Below are positions 31,953-43,693 of a DNA stretch of 64,000 bases, in pieces (position 1 is the first letter of the stretch; each line of letters starts with the position of its first letter). This DNA is from Owenia fusiformis. Taxonomy: Eukaryota; Annelida; Polychaeta; Sabellida; Oweniidae. Made by a program: the position numbers and the translations under genes. Location: assembly GCA_903813345.2 (NCBI GenBank), contig CAIIXF020000002.1, positions 1,710,001-1,774,000 of the forward strand. The letters are read 5' to 3'. The notes under the pieces were generated by a model. The model did not search any database. It worked only from the letters and a program-made list of their open reading frames with translations, and was not told the DNA's origin.

Positions 31953-34900
31953 CTAGATATGTCCATTTGTGCTAAGAGCATCGGATGAAAGAACGGTTGA
32001 CGAAGTTCCAACATAACTTGCAACCGATTTACTGCTTGCAGAGAGGTCCTGGTTAATGCACATCGCAGCATTACCTTTCCGATTCGGTCCACTATTTTTG
32101 TTGTCCGCGTTAGTGTTGCCAGAACAGGGGCATATGATTTCGACAAAGGCGTTGCGATATCTGGGGTTTGTAGCTGAGTACAAGACAATGTTGATGGCGC
32201 TGTTAAAAGCAATACAAAAGTTAGCGAAGCCGTCGAACACCTGGTAATCGATCCCTTTGCTGTAATAGACGGGAATGGTCATGATGGTGCGAACGATATA
32301 ACGAACACTCGTTGGGATACTGCACAAAAGGTATACGAAAACTATAGAGGTCAACATGGCCGTGATGCGCGTCTCTTGACTGCCACGTTCCTGGTTTGTT
32401 CTCATCACATCGTCCTTCCTCTTGCACTTAAGCTCTACCCCGATGCGGATAATGACACAAAAGGAAATGAACCAAGGTATATAGGAACAGAAGGCAATCT
32501 GGACGTTGTTGGTGATGATGTCATATAGCGGCCAACGAAGAATGCCTTTTACGAACACTGCACGTGTGGAATTACCATCAAGAATGTAATCGACGCTGTA
32601 GTTAAGGTAGTTCTCGGTGAAGACAACGATAGAAATCAACCAAATAACCGCGGTGATTATACGGGTACGTTTGTTCGAGCACAACTCATTGCATTTCAAC
32701 GGCATACAGACGGCAATGTAGCGGTGAATGCTGATCGCCGTCGTGGTCCAATTTCCAGCGGAGATGAACATGTAGCTGATCGTGAATAGGACGTAATATA
32801 TGTAAACCTGCCACTCAAAGGAAATCGGCTTATTGAAGAACATGGAATTTTCAATGTTCCATATATTAAAGGGTAAACCGATGATTAAGTTCCCTATGTC
32901 TGCAACAGCTAGCGAAAGAAGCAAAATGTTATGACTGCTTGACGTTTGAAAAGCAGGCTTACTAAGAATGAGCATGTTGAAAATGTTACCAATGATACCG
33001 AAAATACGCACCAATGTTTGGACCAGAAAATTGAAATAGAAGTTGAAATTAACATATAAAGTCATGTCGTCCAGTTCTACATCCTCCTCTTGTTTTCTGG
33101 TTGTTACATTTGTAAAGCTGGATGTATGGAGGCTACCATGAGTGACATTAGGGAGTGGCGTCGCGCTTGGTGTAGGAACTCCAGTCTCTTCTTTGTTCGT
33201 TAACACCATTGTTCGAGGATCGACACCAGTTGTTGGACTATCATCTTCAACGGGAGTTGTGGTCGGATCTAAAAGCAAAAATTGAGACTCATGATATATT
33301 GTGTTGTCATATTTATGTATGTAACACTATGTACTTCACCTTTACTCTACTGAGAAAATTATTATCGTACAGTGAGACAATATTGAAGAAATTCCAAAAG
33401 CTTGGAATCATTGGATTAAAAAGAGTTATGAATATTTCCTCTGATTCTATTTCAAGAGAAAGTAGGCTTAAAGAAGCGACGACATTTCCCAGAACTCTTT
33501 CAATAATACTAATGACCACAACCAAGTGATGACCTATTATAAAACGCTTGTTATAAAACACAATAGCTGCCACTTGTGAAATATTAGAAATTGGACTCTA
33601 TTGTTCAGTGGAATCAACAAGAAAACAACCAATCTTGCTTTGTACATTAAAGCAATAATAAACTGTTTGTAGGATGTTAAAACTTGTTATATGTAGGTGT
33701 CCATCGATTCCTCAATATGCATTTATAATTACAAAATAAGGTATTATTATTACCAAAGGCTAGCATAATGAACACTTATTACCTCAAATAAGTGATGACC
33801 AATTTGTAAAAAAATGAACACAATAGCTGCGATGAGTAAAATATTAAAAATGAGACTCCATTGTTTAGTGGAATATAATACACGGACAGGAAAGACAGGA
33901 AAACAATCGATCTTGCTTTGTACAATAAACCATTAATCAACTATTTATGAGAAGTTAAAACTGGTTATGTATGTCTATTGTTTTTTATATGAGGATACTT
34001 TATAATCAAAGCATTAAGTTGTATTTTATTTCATCATTATCTTTGTAAAATGATATCTAATATCCTACTCACTGACAAGAGGGGCATTAGATTTGCCGGG
34101 GTTTGCGTCAGTTGCGTTGGCACTTATTGAATTAAACCGACTTTTCAATTTTTCCTGAATTGTATTTAAAATGAAAGAGCGTGATGGTCTTTAAAATAAG
34201 ACCATATATGGTTATATTTGATTAATCGTCATTACTTCACTCTGGTAGTTGGTAGCTTAACATCCCGAGCTATAAAATTTTCACGGGTTTCCCAAGAATC
34301 GCTTTTAAAGTACTTAAACCTCAAATGGGGTAGATAAACCTTCAGATGCTCTTAATAAATACAAGTAAACAAACTTCAGGAGTCTGTTTAAAATATACAT
34401 ATTCCAAAATGATACTAATATTCGAAGCAACAATTTTACACTCATATTGTTCATGCCACAATTTAGAGTACCATCTTGACATATTATTCACTCTGTCAGA
34501 AAAACACACGAGACAGGGTTTTCAGTATATTGCAAAAATTATTTTCAGACATATAAATGGAATATAATTTGCATCACAAGGCGTTAAAAAAGATGAAGAA
34601 ACACTGATAAAGCATCAAGATTCTGCCTGTACATGAAAAAAAAAACTCCAAGATTTTATTTCTTATTTGTGGAAAGGAAGGTCAGTATTGTACTTGATTG
34701 AGCTCACATATAAAATAACAAAATTCTTGAGAAATGTTAAAAAGAAACAATAACTGCGAATTAGCAACTTGATCTGGTTAATACCATTACCATAACTACT
34801 GTATTTTCCTTTTTTATAAATACTGAAAATAATAGTTATGTTTTCCTCCAAGTGATCCCGGGATTATGAAATTATCAATCCGACTTTGACTTTGATCCGG

Positions 34901-35772
34901 GTAAGCCCACTCTATGTTAAGGATGACACAAACATACCACCCACAAATTTTGCGTCACGCTGTAGCTCAATTGGACGTTTCTGCTTTGTTTGCTGTATTT
35001 CTATTTTCACTTTTTTCGTACAACTCGGACAGTAATTTAAGTCATGTTAAAGATAAATGCTTGTTTACTTCCACCCCTGGATTATTTTCTGTGTCAGGGC
35101 TGGTGAGGAATTTCCCAAAGTAATCCAATGGTATAGTTCCAAGCAGATTTTGAGATAACAGGAAAGTTTATCATTAATACACGCCTTATTGGGTTGTTTT
35201 GGTTTACATCATAAGCCAAAGAGGTATGTATTAATGATTAACTTTCCTGTTATCCCAAATTCTTGGGATTAAGGAAGGGGTGGGTACCATTTACACAATT
35301 TGAGATACTATTTGCATACATGAAACCTGTTTAAAACAGCTCAATATTATTCAAAAACGATCGTTATAATGATTCCCAGCCCTCTGAAGTCTGAAAATTA
35401 ACAATACCTGGATGTTAATCCATAGATAATCCTTTAAAATGAGAAATATTTTTAGGATTATATGGTACAATCGTATAGTCATTAAAAAGTTTTAAAGTGT
35501 ATTGACGTTTTTTAGATGAAAAAAACAAGCGAAATGCATGAAAAAGCTTCCCAGATTCATTCTACAAACAACTCGCGGTCCTTTAAATATTATAAAATAT
35601 GAGGTTAAGAATCTTTCGAGTTAATATTGGCAAAGTGACGATTTAAGAAATCGCATATCCAAAAGTAAATCAGTGGCAAGTCCAAAAACATACCTGTAAA
35701 ATTACCCAATACGGAATTCCAACCAAGAAGCAAAACGGCAAGCGTCACAGCTACGCATTTTTCAAGCTGCAT
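31953..35772 (-). CDS. Class A (rhodopsin-type) peptide GPCR, two coding exons
   Basis: Exons 35694-35772 and 31953-33268 join in phase 1 to give 464 aa. Exon 1 encodes a signal peptide (MQLEKCVAVTLAVLLLGWNS) and ends at a GTATGT donor; exon 2 starts after a CTTTTAG acceptor. A Ser/Thr/Pro-rich, N-glycosylated extracellular N-terminus precedes seven membrane spans. TM1 has GIIGNIFNMLIL, TM2 LLSLAVADIGNLIIGLP, and TM3 ends ISIHRYIAVCMPL, so the DRY motif is HRY. TM7 has NIVLY in place of NPxxY, followed by SATNPRYRNAFVEI, with Cys residues for palmitoylation after it. The pattern resembles FMRFamide-receptor-like orphan receptors of protostomes, which signal at the plasma membrane through G proteins. 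The ligand is unknown. A frame starting at the TTG at 33278 is intronic and not the real start. Confidence 0.85.
33530..34015. repeat. ~262-bp diverged tandem duplication in the GPCR intron
   Basis: GTGATGACC followed by CACAATAGCTGC, then CTTGCTTTGTACA, occurs in the same order at 33530-33745 and 33792-34010. It lies in intron 1 of the receptor gene; no function is apparent. Confidence 0.65.
35151..35257. repeat. Hairpin-forming inverted repeat in the GPCR intron
   Basis: TGAGATAACAGGAAAGTTTA and CATTAATACA are inverted at the other end (TTAATGATTAACTTTCCTGT, then TATCCCA). Arms of about 37 bp with a ~35-bp loop suggest a hairpin MITE. Confidence 0.65.
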
Positions 35773-36375
35773 GTTTCTGACATCGAATTACAAAGAAATA
35801 CGTTTCACTGGTTGTTCCCAATATCGCCCGTGTCGTTCTATCTATGGTGTTGTGTGTATGTCACACCTTTATAAACGATTATACACAATAGACCTATTTA
35901 CACTCCCCTCCATACGTTTGGCAACCTTAGCTCCCCCATTGAACTACGTGTTAAAGCCTCTTTACGTTTGAATTTTTATTTACTAAACCTGCGATGAAAA
36001 TACTTATAATATTAATGGAAACGTAATGTGAGCCGAGGCCGAGGTCGGGCGGTTGAGCAGTTTTCTCCTGACTTTTGGAAAAAATGTCCAATGTAAGAGA
36101 TAAGTATTTATACATGTATATAATATCACTAACTATCCAATATTTAAAGAAAACTGGTTTGCCTTTTAAGAGAAATTGTTTGTTATTCCATATGGTTTGT
36201 TTGATTAATTCATGGTGTCACGGCCCTTGGGCAGATATATTATATTGGCCTCGGGATAATCCCAATATCCTGAACCGATAATCTCTATGTATTCAATGAC
36301 AGAAGTGTAGTAATTCTCGAAGTTCATGAGGTATATTGGATATTTTAGGTTTTGTCCCAAATGTCTCATATTGTT

Positions 36376-36745
36376 TTACAATGGTTGAAAAGATGGCGTA
36401 TGTTTGGCAATCAAAATTGAATGAAACGTGTAATGAAAACAACGACATCTTTCATTGACATTGCTAAAAACTTGACAATAAACATTGACGGATTGAAAAT
36501 ATTGTTTTGATAATTCATTGCAAACTATGAGAGATGTGGTCAGTTTGAGCTGTTTTTTTGTGTCCAAGTACTTATCAATCCATTTGAAATACAATAAATA
36601 TCAGGAGCAAGTCTTCATTTTGGCAAAGAATGTTCTAAATACGCATCGAGTCCCTTTAATATCTTTTTCTTGTCTTTGAAATCAATGATATCTTTGAATG
36701 TTTGGAAACTTTCAACATTCTTTTAGATTTTTCGACAATGTGCAA
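36376..36745. repeat. Dispersed repeat, related copy at 63600-63830
   Basis: GTTTGAGCTGTTTT, GTACTTATCAATCCAT and CCCTTTAAT-type blocks occur in the same order near the end of the window (63690-63810). The identity of the element is unknown. Confidence 0.5.
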
Positions 36746-36867
36746 CTCTTATTGTTAGTACCTCAGTTGAAATACTCGATTTTGATTGGTCAACGAGCGG
36801 TGAATAATTTCAACTGTACACCGCGCAATGCATTGCCGGTGAATAATATTCCCAGCATTCTACTAAA

Positions 36868-37131
36868 ATGACGTCATTATCAGACGATAAAATGGCCGCC
36901 GCTAGCACTAGCCGTTTCAAAATTGTTGAAGATGAGGATATTATTAGTCTCTTAGAGAGTAAAGACAGTCAAAATACGAAGAAAAATCTAAAACGTTGTA
37001 CAAAGCTTTTAGTGGACTTCGCCCAGGAGAGTAATTTGACTCCATTGAGTGAACTTACTGCCGTGGCAGATAGACCGTCTCGAGGGTCTGGATCCAACTT
37101 CAAGTCAACTTCAAGGGTCAGAAAAATCTAA
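36868..37131 (+). CDS. 87-aa ORF resembling the N-terminal region of Crypton-type tyrosine recombinases
   Basis: FKIVEDEDIISLLESKDSQN, then TKKNLKRCTKLLVDFAQE, resembles the helical core-binding stretch found before the catalytic domain of Crypton-derived proteins (acidic DED, then K-x-x-x-N-T-K-K). The RxxHR-Y catalytic domain is missing and the frame ends after a Ser/Arg tail. It is probably a truncated or non-autonomous copy. Recognised by pattern only. Confidence 0.45.
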   Translation: MTSLSDDKMAAASTSRFKIVEDEDIISLLESKDSQNTKKNLKRCTKLLVDFAQESNLTPLSELTAVADRPSRGSGSNFKSTSRVRKI

Positions 37132-37142
37132 CATATTCTTCG

Positions 37143-37284
37143 GACTAACAAAACAATTATAGACCTCTCCATTCGGTTTACTGTCAAAATTATATCCCTC
37201 GGCTGTAAACCTCGACCTACGGTCTCGGTTTACAGTCTCGGGATATAGTTTGACAGTAAACCTCTGGAGAGGTCAATAATTGTA
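37143..37284. repeat. Long terminal hairpin of the Crypton-like element
   Basis: ATAGACCTCTCCATTCGGTT and ACTGTCAAA plus ATATCCC pair with GGGATATAGTTTGACAGTAA and CCTCTGGAGAGGTC across a short loop around TCGACCTACGGTCTC. Arms are about 60 bp with mismatches. Confidence 0.7.
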
Positions 37285-37478
37285 TACAATACGCATAAAA
37301 GCCTTTTCTTATTTTCATCAGGGGTAACCAACTTTATCCTACGGTCCCGCAGGTAGATATGCATATCTCCCTCTGGATGAGCCCCACGTCCAAAACCTCC
37401 CGAAAACGATGAATTACATATTTTTATATTTGAACGTTCGTCGAACAGAGGCGTAAACGCTCTCAATTCAAAAAACAT

Positions 37479-38877
37479 ACATCTAATATTTCAAGTATTA
37501 ATCATTAGATCTCAATAAAAATTACCATGTTGTCGCTTTTGCTTATATATTATTTCAGTGAACTACTTTGTATTATCTTAGTGAGAGTTAGTAAAAAATG
37601 TTCTAAATTCAAGTAAAAGTTCATCTGTGTCATATTTATGTGAAAATCACAATGTCTCAATAAAAAAAACTAACATAATTAGCACCATATCTCTATGGAT
37701 AAATTCAATTTATCAAACACAAAGACATTTCCTTTAAGACCAGTTCAATGTAATTGCTGTAATATATTGTATATTGCTGTAAAATACTGTAAATTTAATT
37801 CAATGACTTCACGGATATTCTAATTGTCTCAAAAACTGAATTCATTGATAACAAAAAATGTGTAAAATAAATAAATTTTATTTGAAAGGTTTGGTAAAAC
37901 GATCTACAGATATTTAATAATAAATACAGTCAAAGATTATGTTTTTATATTAGTTTAGTTTTATTTTTCAATAAATTATGGTAAAGGTAGACGTGGCAAT
38001 CGCATTGAGCATCCTTAAGGTATGCCTATCGTTCGGGTATATTTCGTGTTACTATGTACATGTACATGTTGAATGTCTAAATCAATTATACACTGCCTTC
38101 CTTAAACATGTTATCTCTTCATTTCACGGTACACTTACATTACTCATTTTTATTGCACTTTTTAATATTCAGTAGGTCCAATTGACTGCAGGATTTTTTC
38201 CAATGGGGTAAGTGTAAAGCTAAACAAATATAGCTTGCACTTGGTTTTCCTTCTTCCGACTCCCCCCTTTCTCAGCATCATGTACAAAATCCCAGGGGAT
38301 TGCCTCAAGGGGATGGGAGGGGGGTCGCACTCCTCCTTGAATACCATGTAAGTACCACTGAATTCATAATCACTGTGTTAAAATATACAATTTTCATACG
38401 GAAACAGAGTAACATCGAGGAGTCAATATAATTGATCACTTAAATTGTTTACGTGAAATTAAAAACGTGATGGGTAAAAATGAGTGAAATTGTTTAAGGA
38501 GTCCATACGTTTAATTCTGTGTATACTCCGAGAGTAACAACCGTAGATGCACTTTTTCAGTTTCCTCGATGACCATAAAACTCTTTTGAATGATACCTTT
38601 TAACCGGAGGTAAAATGATGAGTAAGAACATCAGAATGATGATATGAACAATTGAGTAAAGTAAGTCTCCAAAATGTGAAAATCTAAAAACAAATCCTGC
38701 GCTAGAGGCTGATGAAAATTTCAAATTAAAAAATACTTAAAAGGTGCTAAAGGCCTATATGAAAATGTTACTCTACGTTCCAACTCTTTGATATGAACAT
38801 ACCTTTGACAACATAGAGCGGAATGACATTTTTCATCAACATTCTAATGAAAAATGTACATTTATCAATTGAAGCGA
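37479..38877. other. Intergenic, no supported gene
   Basis: AT-rich. A C/G-rich stretch at 38250-38345 is flanked by ordinary sequence. The frames at 37978-38175 and 38162-38347 have no supporting features. Confidence 0.55.
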
Positions 38878-41800
38878 TCAATTGCCAACAATCATGAGCC
38901 CTTTTATCATAGCATCCGTAAAACGCTCTTGGTCATTTGCCTCGTTTTCGTCCATTTTTAAAACTGTTACTAATTTTTGAATCATTCTACCAAGGTTAAG
39001 CTGACGCTGTAACTGTTTCCAACATGATCGGATTTTTACTGCCAATGGACTGTTTTTCGAACTCCCCAAAAGTAAATGTTTTCTAGACGTTTCAGGATTT
39101 AGAATTTTGTAATCCAAAAATCCATTTCCATCGTCCCGTTGTGGATAGATGGCGTAGAAATCAGCATTTATGTCGTCGGGGGGATTCCCCAAAGCGTAAT
39201 ATCCTAAAGGAATTGGCCCTTTAATGTTCTCTTCAAATCCATCCTCAGTTGGTATAGTATCACACCAAATGTTCTTTGCAAGTTCCCTCTCAAAGGCAGG
39301 GCTGGAAATAAACATGATTATCGTATGTCAATTCATACACGATTGGTGTGTCCAATCAATTTCAGTGTGTTACTCATAAACTATTGGTGTGTCGATTCAT
39401 ACATTATTAGTGTGTCAATTTATACATGTTGATGTGTAAATTCATTCAAAACTGATGTTACATAAGTTGCGTTTACATCAGTAATCACAAAATACATCAA
39501 TTATTTCAATATTTACCCCCTGCAGACAATGCAATGATCCACCCTATAGAAAGTACACGTCGACCAGTCCTCGTGGCCTATAATGTGTTTGTTGATGGTT
39601 TTATTGCAGCTCCTGAAAATGAAATTGATAAATTATCGTCAAAACATGTTGTCAAAACTGTATCGTTCCGTGTCGTATTGTAGCGTATTGTAATGACTGC
39701 ACAGTACTGTATTGGACTGTATTGTTGTGTATCGTATTGAAACGTACCCTACCATACCATACTGCATTGTATTGTGCTGTAGTATAACTGTACTGTACCG
39801 TGCCATACCATATCGTATTGTTAGCACCTCGGTGTAAATACTCGCATCTGATTGGTCAATTAGCGGTTGACCTCTGGAGAGGTCAACAATTGTATACTGT
39901 ACTGCACTGTTCTGTACCGTACCATACTGTTCTAAATTGTAATGCATTGTATTGCATATTGTATTGTACTGTACTGTATTATATCTTATGTAGAACAGTG
40001 CAGTGTAGTACAGTATAGTGTAATGCACCATAATGTACCACATTGTTGTGAACTGTAGGGCACCGTGATATTTGCTACATGTTATATCATGTTATGTAGT
40101 GTATTATATTTATATAAATCCCTTTTGTATAAGGTAAAACGACTATCCATATAAAATTGTACATATTAGAGGAATATTTAATTTCATAATTAAGTGTTGA
40201 GTGCAAAACTGTTTTTTCCAAAGAAATGAAAATATTTTTGAGTAGTAATTTTATCAAACATTAACAAATATACCGATTAAGAAATGGGTTATCTGCAGGT
40301 TTTAGCTATGCATCTATAAATTGCATTCTTCATGGTAATGGTTATCGTTTAGCGTAGGGGTTGGGTGAGGGGAAGACAAATTAGCGTAAGGGTTATATCT
40401 GGTAATCCTTTGTTGCAGTAAAAGGAGTATTACCCTTGGAACAGTTCGTTCAAGCAAACATGGGTGAGTGAAGTTGTGTGTAGGATGATCAAGAGTATAC
40501 TATTGGGTAACTGTAGCTTGACATGTGAGGGGATAAAAGTGAAGATTAACTAACTACTGTATATTCTATGAATTTAGAAATTTCGTTTATTAATAACAGA
40601 ATACTATCCCCGAGAATCCCCGAGAATTCATACTGGTTTGTCTTCATAACATTGTTAGATGAACATGTACGAGGAAACTCGTACTATCGGTTTGCGAACA
40701 CTCTATATTTAGTCTTTGATCTTTTGCAACATATATCAACATATATCAGAATGTAAACTACTTATTAACACGAACGATCTCACGGTATTTTGGATGTTTA
40801 TTAAAGGCAGAATCAGAATATGGGGGTGACAAAATTACAAGGAACATGTTCAATTGACCTACCAACCTGTTCCTTACAATCTAAAATACAATATCCCCCA
40901 AAATATCTTTGATATATAATAAATTGGTGAAGTTATAATGGATTCAAGGTGCAAAAATGGGTGAAAAATGTTTAAATTCTCCCAAATACAGGGTGTCCAA
41001 AAAAAAACAGGACCGTAAGAAAGTAATTTTGCATATTTTGCCTTGAAATTTCAGAATTATTTAGTTCATTCAATGTGAATTTAGTTGTAAAAGTTTGATA
41101 ATAATCTACCAATTAAGTCAAAAACTACAGCTCCTTACAAAACATGCCCCAAATGTGCACCTCTCCACTCTATGCACAATTCAATCCGGCGAACAAAGTT
41201 GTTGATGATCCTCCAACACACATATCTTTCTGAATGGACAAGTTTGTTCCAAAAACAATGGCTACTGGGGCTTACATCCTCCTGATGAAATCCATTGCAT
41301 TCTGAACAATGTATAGGTCAGGGTGATTAACAACTTTGTTCGAAGGATTCGTTTGTGCATAGAGAGAAGTGCCCACTTTGAGCATGTTTTGTAAAGTACT
41401 GTAGTTTTTGACACAATAAACAGATTATCATCAAACATTCAGAACAAAATTCACATTGAATGAACTAAATAATTCTAAAATTTCAAGGCAAAATATGCAA
41501 AATTGACCGAGTTATTCAACTTTCTTACGGTCCTGTTTTTTTGGACACCCTGTAATAAGAATGGTAACCATTCTTATAGAAAAATAACACATTATTGTAA
41601 AAATCTTTAGTTTTCCTGAAATAAAGTGTCTACTTTGGGGATATTTAGAAAATAGACACGAAAAGGAATGACATAAGCCATAAATATTTTAAAATTGAAT
41701 CAATTTTTGTTAGGCTGCTCGCTATCTCTGATTCTCTCTTTAAAGTGTTGTTGGTGAAATGATTAAAGACGAGCTAACCTGTCAGCATATTTGAATTGTA

Positions 41801-43693
41801 TTCTAAGATGTTTTCTCATGGCATTCTGTATCACGTGTTAAGGATACTCGGCAATATATTTGAAAAAACCAAAGCCATGCATATTCCTCAATTCTAATAA
41901 ATGTGGAATATTCGATTTGATATGTCGACTTTTATTTCAAATACAAGCGTTCACGCTTAAATTGCCGAGTATATGTCAACTAATTAGAATTGCTCTATCC
42001 AAGTAACATTTCGATTCGCAAAATTATAAAGTTGCTCAAAATAGCGCTAAATATATTGTATATTACTTGTATTTATCTCACATGTTGATACTATCGTATT
42101 ATGTGGTGACATATACACTTTGTCAACTCCACGTGGTATATGAATGTGTTATCAAACTCTCGATTTTTTGTTGTTCTTTCACATATTTCTACTGACCCTG
42201 AAAACTTGTTTAAACAGCATATAGATTTTACGACCGTTTAATAGTACAATCCATTTTAGAGCTGCGTGTGATAGCATCTGTTCTTAACACATGAATACAT
42301 GGCGTTTTGAAGCACAAGAAAAACTCCAAAAACGTCAAAGTGCAGATATACTAAGCTTGTCCCTTGTCAGGTTTTACCAAAGCGGGAGCTTTTGCCAACA
42401 GATGGGGGGGGGAGCTTTTTATCCCTTTGCCAAAAATGCATGCGAAAAGTGCTTAGAATGGTGAGAAACTGCACGATTTTGAAATAATTTCTTGCCAGGG
42501 GAGGGGGAAGGCTTACACTCCCCCAACTCCCCTGGCTACGGGGCTACTAAGTTTAATCTGATTTCCAAAGCAGATGATAATGGTAACTCTACAATAATGC
42601 ACACAGGTGAGCTATGTGTTACGGTGGAAAAGGTACAAGCATATACAAGGCGTTCATTAACTGCAAAGATACTCTAAAAGTTTTGTTTCTGAGTCAATCT
42701 GGCTGAAATTTTCACTCAGTATACCTGCAGCGACTTTTTGGAACGTTTCCTCATTTTTGCTAAATAAATAGATTAAGTCATTAGAAGCCAGTCTTCACGG
42801 ATTTCTTTGGGACCAGCGGGTATAAAAACAGGGGAAAAACTCGTTTAACTCCCAATAAATGCAAATATCATTACCGCAACCCGATATCACAAGTCCATAG
42901 CTGGGCATTTGGAGACCAAATCGAATCATACTAGAAATATCAAAATAAACAACGCAATATAAATATTGAACGCCAAAATAAACAATTTTTGAATGAAGTA
43001 CATTGGTTAGACTCCTCTGAATATCAGATTTAGACTTAAAGATAATCTTGTTTTTTCAACATTGAACACAAGCTCGCGTAAATGAATACTTTTCATGATT
43101 AAGCAAGGATGAAAGGTAAAAAGAAATGTTTGTTTGGCGTGTATAAACAATATCAAGTGAGATGTAGTATCATTTCTAGAGATTAAGCATATAAAATTTA
43201 CTGGATTTTGGTAAAAAAACAACGTGCCTGGAATTCCATTTACAACCAAACACAAATGGTTACGAAATAAATTTTGTTAGGTTTATAAAATGTAGCTGAC
43301 CCAACTCCCTCTTACGTCCACGCTCATCTTTTGTACAAACCAATATATAGACGATGGGGTCAAAATTTACCGAACATATATGGGTTTTGCATATTTTTAA
43401 TTTAAGAAAAAAGTAAAAATTTAAAAGATCCAAACACCCCTTTCACTTACCCATCTATTCCAGCAACGATCAAGTACAAGGTAAGAATGGCAGATCCTAT
43501 TGAGAGTTTACCCACCATCATATAGACGATTTGGTCAAAATTTAACGAACATTAATGGATTTTGCCTTTTTTATTATAAAATAAAAAGTAAAAACTTAAA
43601 CGATCCTAACCCTCCTTTCACTTACCCATCTATTCCAGCAACGATCAAGTACAAGGTAAGAATGGCAGATCCTATTGGGAGTTTACTTAACAT
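38878..43693 (-). CDS. Unrecognised secreted-protein gene, partial model
   Basis: Exons on the - strand: 43626-43693 (signal peptide, MLSKLPIGSAILTLYLIVAG, GTAAGTG donor), 42875-42930 (GMIRFGLQMPSYGLVISGC), 39517-39612 (SCNKTINKHIIGHEDWSTC then VDHCIVCRG), and 38878-39301, the last exon (PAFERELAKNIWCDTIPTED, then GPIPLGYYALGNPPDDI, to a stop). Exons 1-2 and 3-4 join in phase. Exon 2 ends in phase 1 whereas exon 3 needs phase 2, so at least one exon between them is not identified. The last exon's GPIP-x-G-Y-Y-ALG stretch weakly recalls domains of the L,D-transpeptidase-like/DUF2778 kind, too weakly to name it. Cysteine content and signal peptide indicate secretion. Confidence 0.5.
39640..40070. 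repeat. Degenerate pentanucleotide (TACTG/TATTG) microsatellite
   Basis: Long irregular run of five-base units, TACTG, TATTG and TACCG types. The open frames on both strands here (39639-40043, 39800-40018) are repeat artefacts. The 80-bp Crypton-like derivative sits inside it. Confidence 0.8.
39817..39896. mobile_element. 80-bp internally deleted derivative of the Crypton-like element
   Basis: Begins ATTGTTAGCACCTCGGTG and ends GAGAGGTCAACAATTGTATA, matching both ends of 36751-37284 with the interior removed. Inserted in the pentanucleotide tract. Confidence 0.6.
40802..41740. repeat. Dispersed repeat (copy 1), interrupted by a mariner-type MITE
   Basis: Begins AAAGGCAGAATCAG and ends near GATTCTCTCTTT. 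It matches the inverted copy at 47043-47428 on both sides of the 564-bp MITE. Confidence 0.8.
40989..41552. mobile_element. Tc1/mariner-type foldback MITE, 564 bp, TA target
   Basis: Ends CAGGGTGTCCAAAAAA and its inverse, flanked by TA (40987-40988 and 41553-41554). Two long arms of about 240 bp are inverted. Each arm codes a remnant of the same transposase C-terminus (NFVRRIELCIEWRGAH in one, VRRIRLCIERSAHFEHVL in the other), so the element appears to be an inverted dimer of transposon 3' ends. Not autonomous. Confidence 0.85.
41741..42874. other. Intronic/intergenic DNA with small repeats only
   Basis: Contains an imperfect inverted repeat (ATACTCGGCAATATATTTGA, inverted around 41935-41975) and a GC-rich patch at 42400-42540. 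No coding exon is confirmed, although one exon of the secreted-protein gene may be hidden in 39613-42874. Confidence 0.45.
43451..43518 (-). CDS. Duplicated signal-peptide exon
   Basis: A second copy of the 68-nt first exon, 175 bp away, nearly identical (MVGKLSIGSAILTLYLIVAG), with its own ATG and GTAAGTG donor in the same phase. It could serve as an alternative first exon or be a by-product of a local tandem duplication; surrounding intron sequence (GACGATTTGGTCAAAATTTA-type) is also repeated. Confidence 0.65.

Larger units (their letters stand above)
36751..37284 (+). mobile_element. Short Crypton-like element or fragment
   Basis: Bounded by ATTGTTAGTACCTCAGTTGA and AGAGGTCAATAATTGTATA. 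The same ends, directly joined, occur in an 80-bp copy at 39817-39896, which supports this as one mobile unit. It contains one 87-codon ORF and a terminal hairpin. Confidence 0.55.

Noticed and set aside
33209-33573. Frames on both strands in the GPCR intron
   Set aside because: They cross the exon boundary or lie in tandemly duplicated intron sequence without splice or domain support.
34914-35123. 69-codon frame with possible signal-like hydrophobic part
   Set aside because: It is on the strand opposite the receptor gene, inside its intron, with no domain or splice site support.
39639-40043. 134-codon Tyr-rich - frame
   Set aside because: Translation of a TACTG-type pentanucleotide repeat.
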